Origin: Enoplolaimus lenunculus
Lineage: Eukaryota; Nematoda; Enoplea; Enoplida; Thoracostomopsidae
DNA: 64,000 bases
Direction of reading: 5' to 3'
Assembly (NCBI GenBank): GCA_030248215.1
Contig: JASANG010003761.1
Span: forward strand, 124,001 to 188,000
In this document: positions 30,900 to 64,000 of the stretch, in pieces
How the letters are laid out: every line of letters starts with the position of its first letter
Numbering within the stretch: the first letter of the stretch is position 1
Translations under genes and position numbers: made by a program
Notes under the pieces: generated by a model
What the model saw: only the letters and a program-made list of their open reading frames with translations
Database searches by the model: none
Told to the model about the DNA's origin: nothing

Positions 30900-32167
30900 C
30901 TATCTTGCTTCGTGAATGTCGGCTTTTGCAGGCAAATGTAAAAGTTTTCGCCGTTTACTAGAGTCTGAAAAAGTACATAAACGCATTACGAAATCAATTC
31001 TTTGTCAAACCTTATAATTTCCATGAAATATACCTGCGAAATAATGCTGCCACAGGACTAATTTGTTATTCTTGCCAAAGCTTGCTTTTGAAATTTAAAC
31101 GGCATATATTTATTTGAATTCTATAACTAAATATGTTTACGAATATGACGATGGGTCTAACAAAGAGTTACTGCCGTAATTAAACTCGCAGCGTAACGTT
31201 ATGCTTCTATCCGCACAAGATAAATACATATATAGTGAATACAGACAAGTGGAATACATGAAAAATAAACAGAACAAAATATACTGCGCATTAGTTTTAT
31301 AAGTGTTAGATTACGTAGATGCGAATTACAAAAATACAACTGCAAAGAGCCTACAAACAATGCAAAAAAATAAACTTCAAAACACCATACTGATAACAAT
31401 AACAAATCCTATTGAATCAATATCGTCTTACTTCAGCTTGTTCATGCTTAATAGAGCCTAAAGATCTAATTTCTGAGAACTTTGAAAAGTTGCAAAAGGA
31501 TGCGATAAAAATTAAAAATCACTACAAATCACAAGTCAGCAAATTTGACATACGCCGCACGGTCTCACCTGTGCCATTACATTACACACGGCGCCGCACG
31601 GCGAGTATAGCGCAGCCAGGTCGATTGCCAAGCCGAAAGTATGTCTCCAATGGCATGTAATGCAAGATATTAAAATGCGTACAAAATCAATAAATACGTT
31701 ATAATTTAAACCAAGTTCAAGAAAAAAACCATTTGGATGGTACCTGGGTGCAAAGCGTAACAAATACCGGAGTCGAAACACGAAACTTTAATCCATAAAA
31801 GTTTTTGCATACCAGTCTTAGATAATTAACATGCGCCAGATTAATATATCTGGTTTGCCTTACAGTGATTCATGTGTCTATACTATTTTCCATGCCTACA
31901 TAAACAAATCGGTGAGAACTGATTAAAGCACTTACTTCATAACTGTATGTAAATTTCGCACATAATAGCACATAATACAGGTTTGAAAAAGAAAAGTTAT
32001 GATTCTGATTACGATAATACCTGCGATGGAAATCAAATTCGAAACTTGATTTGAATCGGAATTCCATTTTGCCTAAATATAGGTAAGTTGAGGATCAAAA
32101 TATGCAAAAAACAAAAACGAATACAGCATCAAAGAATCAATTTAAATGCGTATATATGCATACACAC

Positions 32168-32232
<65 letters not shown>

Positions 32233-35082
32233 AATATGTATATATGTGCCCGTGGCCGGGCCTCGGCCGCAGAGGGTTGCCGGGGCTATACGGCACCAGA
32301 AAAACAATGTTCGGTGGCACAATTCAGCCTGAATCCGAATGCAGCACAGTATGTTTGTTACATTACTATAGGCAAAATGTCGCGTGACGCAATATGGCAA
32401 ATAACAAATGCATTAACGCTTACTTCGCAGTCGCGTAACGCGATATAATAACGGTACCGTATTCGAGGTACATGCTTACAATTTGAAGTTTAGTGTATAA
32501 ACTTTTGTTTCGGACATTTCTGTAAATGTCGCAAGTAATTTTAAGTTTCTACAAACGTAAATTTGATCAAAATCAACCTTGCATTTTTGACAATTCTTCA
32601 GCCAATTTTTACCAAAAAAGTCTGTAATTCGCAAACTTGTTCACGTTTGAGTTTTCGGTGCCTCCTATCATCATTCCACACCGAAAATTTAAATTTTTAA
32701 AATATTTGATTTCTGGACCGTAAACATATATACTTCTAAAGACAGGAAAATGACCTTTGGTACTGCCCTACCCCACCTGTTTTAAGAATAACAGTATACA
32801 CACATATAATCGGTTTTAAGTCAAAATTTATAGAGTATCAAAAATCTGTTTGTTTTGAAAATTAATATTTGGGCGTGTAATAATCACCGAAATACAAAAT
32901 GAGTTATAAGCGAACGCAACTAAGTTGGGGGGATAACGAATTGACTCGTTCGTCCTTCAATTAGCGAAACTCCCACCATGTACTAAATAGTAAGCGATGC
33001 ATGATAAGCTTACAGTCAGCTTTATGCTAATCTATATGCATTTTTAATAAAAACATCTTTGAAAAGTCGCGTATTACTGTATCTCCTACATCTTATAGCT
33101 AAATAAGGTTCATTAGCTTTGGCAGTAAAAGAAAAACTATTGTATCACGACAATTCGCTGCCAGATAACTTGTAATAAAAAAATTTCATTGAAGTCACAG
33201 CTTTATAGTTGTTAATCGATATGCATTATTATTAAAAACATGTTTGCTGAAGACGCGGATCACTGTATCTCCCACTTCTGATAGCTGATTAAGGTTATTA
33301 TATTTAAACTACAGCAGCATTAGCACTGACAGTAAAATAAACAAAAATGAGGGTATCACAATTTGTCGCCGGACAACTTGTAATCCGAAATTTCATCGAC
33401 CCGACAATTCGTCGCCATCATTATGCGTACACTTAATCTTACAGGATTACGCTTCGCATTCAGGTGCCTATGTTCAAAGCTACCTCAACTGAAACATACA
33501 TGGAACACAAATTATAAACAATTTCATCATTTCAAATTCTATCTGTTCCCTCAGTTTGCATTCTGTGACTTCTAAAAAATTCTCAAATAATTTCTCAGCG
33601 CCGTATACAAATATACATACATACATTTTTCAAAATCACGAACAATTATGCATTTTTTAGATATACGAACGAACATCCACACTTCCAAACCAACGTACAA
33701 GAAACCGCCCACGATCACTCAAATACATAAACGATGCATCATATACAATCCATACAAAGAAAAAAATATATATGAATAAAACGCACACAAAAATCACTGA
33801 ATCAACATTACAGAATACACATACACATATATGTACATAGCATATAGTAGCAAGGCGTGTACTGTGTATATATAAACTCAATTAGTCTTGGTGTGAACAT
33901 TTCGATTCAAAATTTTAGTTCTGGTTCCGCTGTCGAAAATTCATTTGGAATCGGAACTGCAGGTTTGAAGCGTTGCGCTTGGTTATTGCTATCTACGGTT
34001 GTGTTGGACAAAATGACGAATCAAAATACTCAGCAATGTGGTAGCTAGTTTGCTTTTTACAAAGACTGAAAAATAGTAATTTCTATACAGTTGTGAAATT
34101 TCTAATTCCGATTCCAATATAAACCCAATGTTGTTAAATGTTAAGTATATTACCTTAAATTTAGAATGTACATGTGTGCAATTACAGTTTAATATTAATA
34201 AACAATGAATATAATCACTTACACTACTGTCAGTTTACCGTGCGTGCGCGACCGAATATCTGAAAATTGTTGAACAGTGAGAAAAATGTCAAAAACAGTG
34301 TCCGACGAGAATATCTAGTGCATATGTATTCCAGGGATCGACCAAATGTTAATTTTACCGTAGAGTACATTTTTTATCTGAACCGGATCCGGATATTAAC
34401 CGGATATAGGATCTAAATGTGTGCACTGTTGGAAATATTTGGGTCGTGCAAAAATATGTTTTTACTGATTTAAAATTAACTTTTGGTTTGCATCAAACCT
34501 CGACTTGTCCAGAAATGCAATCGCAGCGATGTATATCTAGTATTTCCACACGTAAAAAGCACACGGATGTTGGTCTTTTACCGGTAATTAAACCGGAACT
34601 GGATATCCAGGTCGATCACTGGTGCACTCGTATCCACGAGTGATTGCGCTATATACAAATTGCCGTGAGAAACATAACCCGATACATTCAAACAACTAAT
34701 CCAATAATTATAACTTGATCCAGGTATAATTCTGAACTTTCGTCAAAAATTTAAAAAGCAACTTTGACTGCTAAATTTTAATTATTACAATCTCTAAAAA
34801 CAAAATTAACTCTGTCAGCGAGTGGTCTGAAGTATGATTTGAACCACGGTTTAAACGTTTGGGTTATGACAATGATTACTTACGGGTATATCTTGTACAC
34901 ATGGGACAGGCCGATGAGTGCGTTACGTAAAAAATACCGTCACGTGCCTGTGTGCTACTCATATATCTGCGCACATTCCGTAAACATGTAACACGAAACA
35001 CATCACTGCTCAATGCAAGCCAGTATACAAGTAGGTGCATTACGCAAATAATTAAAAACGATACAATTATCTTGGTTGTCAT
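30900..35082 (-). CDS. Small gene with hydrophobic N-terminus, partial model
   Basis: A start exon at 35082-34884 opens with [20 protein letters not shown], a signal peptide or membrane anchor. It ends in [11 protein letters not shown] at a GTAAGT donor, phase 1. A short exon at 34259-34223 has TTTTCAG and GTAAGT sites. A terminal exon at 30964-30900 has TTTTTCAG, the sequence [18 protein letters not shown] and TAG. A possible exon ends at a CAG|GTATAT site near 31034 (LVLWQHYFA), phase 1, and joins the terminal exon across a short intron of about 70 bp. At least one middle exon is unresolved because the 34.2-kb exon ends in phase 2. The start lies 717 bp downstream of the KAT6 stop on the same strand. 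Function unknown. Confidence 0.4.
31540..31630. mobile_element. Fragment of CG-rich family M1
   Basis: CGGCGCCGCACGGCGAGTAT followed by AGCGCAGCC matches the right end of M1; ACGCCGCACGGTCTCACC is the worn left part. Confidence 0.5.
32171..32229. repeat. (TA)n microsatellite
   Basis: About 29 uninterrupted TA units, giving spurious YIYI-type open frames on both strands. Confidence 0.97.
33008..33410 (+). repeat. Tandem duplication, unit about 200 bp
   Basis: Two direct copies share TATATGCATTTTTAATAAAAACAT, an ACTGTATCTCC stretch, AGCTGATTAAGGTT-like and GTATCACGACAATTCG/GTATCACAATTTGTCG segments, in the same order. Copies have diverged. No exon seen. Confidence 0.65.
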
Positions 35083-35798
35083 TCAGCCAGTTATGTTCGA
35101 CCAATGACACTTCAGTATTGCTTGCCAACAATAGTCAAAAATACAACGGCATAGTAATTTCTACAGCACCCCCAAAATACACCACAGTAATTACAAAATA
35201 TCAATTTCAATACCAATTATATATCTTACACAAATAATTCGCAGAATAATAAATAGTAGAACAACGCAACATTTATATAGTACTTGTTTTATAACATTCC
35301 TCCTCTTCCAAAATGGACTGGCATAAAATTAAATAGGCGCAAATGTTTGCCGTAAAAAATTAACATTACGACATACGGCAAGTTATCAAGTAAATACCGA
35401 TTATTTCTTCTCCAAAGAACGCTACGCATACACACAAGTGGTATTTATCAAACGTGGCCTATTGTAATTTAAAACATTCAACAGCGTGATGTTCGAAAGT
35501 CAAGAGCATTTCACTGCGGGCGTAGCCATGATTTTGGAAAGGGGTTATGGTCTATAAAATTTTCGAATGGTGGGGTTTTGTGTTGCAAACTGAAACAGTG
35601 TCTTATATAAGTCTTAGTTCGAAAATCGCACAGAGCAGTTTTGACACTAGAAACCAAACTGGCTCCGCCCTAGCATTTCACGTAGGTACAAAGTACAAAC
35701 CACGCCGTGTATTCATGTTCTCACTTTTTCAGACATAAAAACTTGTCGCTGACTTATCATTTCGTTCTTGGCCAAATGGCCTTACCCGGCGTTGCTAT

Positions 35799-63834
<28,036 letters not shown>

Positions 63835-64000
63835 TAAAGCAAAGAGTTTCGTACTAATTGCGTTCCCTGGCATGCTCACTTCTGTCATTTCAAAAAACTA
63901 CACTGGAATTTATTTATTGCAGTTTTGGCAATAAATAACAGTATAATACAGAGTTACGGAACATATACGTACTTCTGAACAATACGTAAATATCCGGCAA

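Noticed and set aside
32100-32450. Open frames with YIYIYI runs and a GC-rich flank
   Set aside because: They come from the (TA)n microsatellite; the flank shows no splice-supported frame.

Overview
The window looks like nematode nuclear DNA. It is AT-rich, genes are split into short exons with canonical GT..AG introns, and many islands of degenerate TTAGGC, the nematode telomere unit, are scattered through it. The genome seems repeat-rich with large introns, as in early-branching (Dorylaimia or mermithid-like) nematodes, but the species is my guess. All gene models are hand-made by matching open frames, splice sites and reading phase. No transcript or database search was possible.

Layout. 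0-6 kb: a possible Cys-rich terminal exon, then a plus-strand gene of small exons (about 1.9-5.7 kb, function unknown), converging on a small minus-strand gene (5.9-6.6 kb). 7.2-7.7 kb: a 28-bp minisatellite. 8.8-14.7 kb and 17.5-23.1 kb (perhaps to 27.8 kb): two tandem, minus-strand paralogues for extracellular Cys-rich proteins with EB-type and lustrin-type modules. Every assigned internal exon is phase 1-1, and each gene has its own terminal exon. 24-30 kb is mainly repeats. 30.8-35.1 kb: a small minus-strand gene with a hydrophobic N-terminus.

35.8-63.8 kb holds one very large minus-strand gene, an orthologue of the MYST histone acetyltransferase KAT6 (MOZ/MORF; enok in Drosophila). Eighteen exons can be assigned: a double PHD finger, a long Ser-rich linker, the complete MYST catalytic domain with its zinc finger, acetyl-CoA loop, catalytic Cys and Glu, and a 5.6-kb last exon encoding an acidic then Gln/Asn/Ala-rich tail. 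About 3,780 codons are visible; the N-terminus lies beyond the right edge.

The rest is a dense population of small inverted-repeat elements of at least nine families. Two carry telomere-like TTAGGC arrays, one carries a tRNA-like promoter unit between its inverted ends, and one large fold-back array sits in a KAT6 intron. A decayed hAT transposon also lies in KAT6. I saw no retroviral or LTR element, no CRISPR, no rRNA and no convincing intact tRNA gene.
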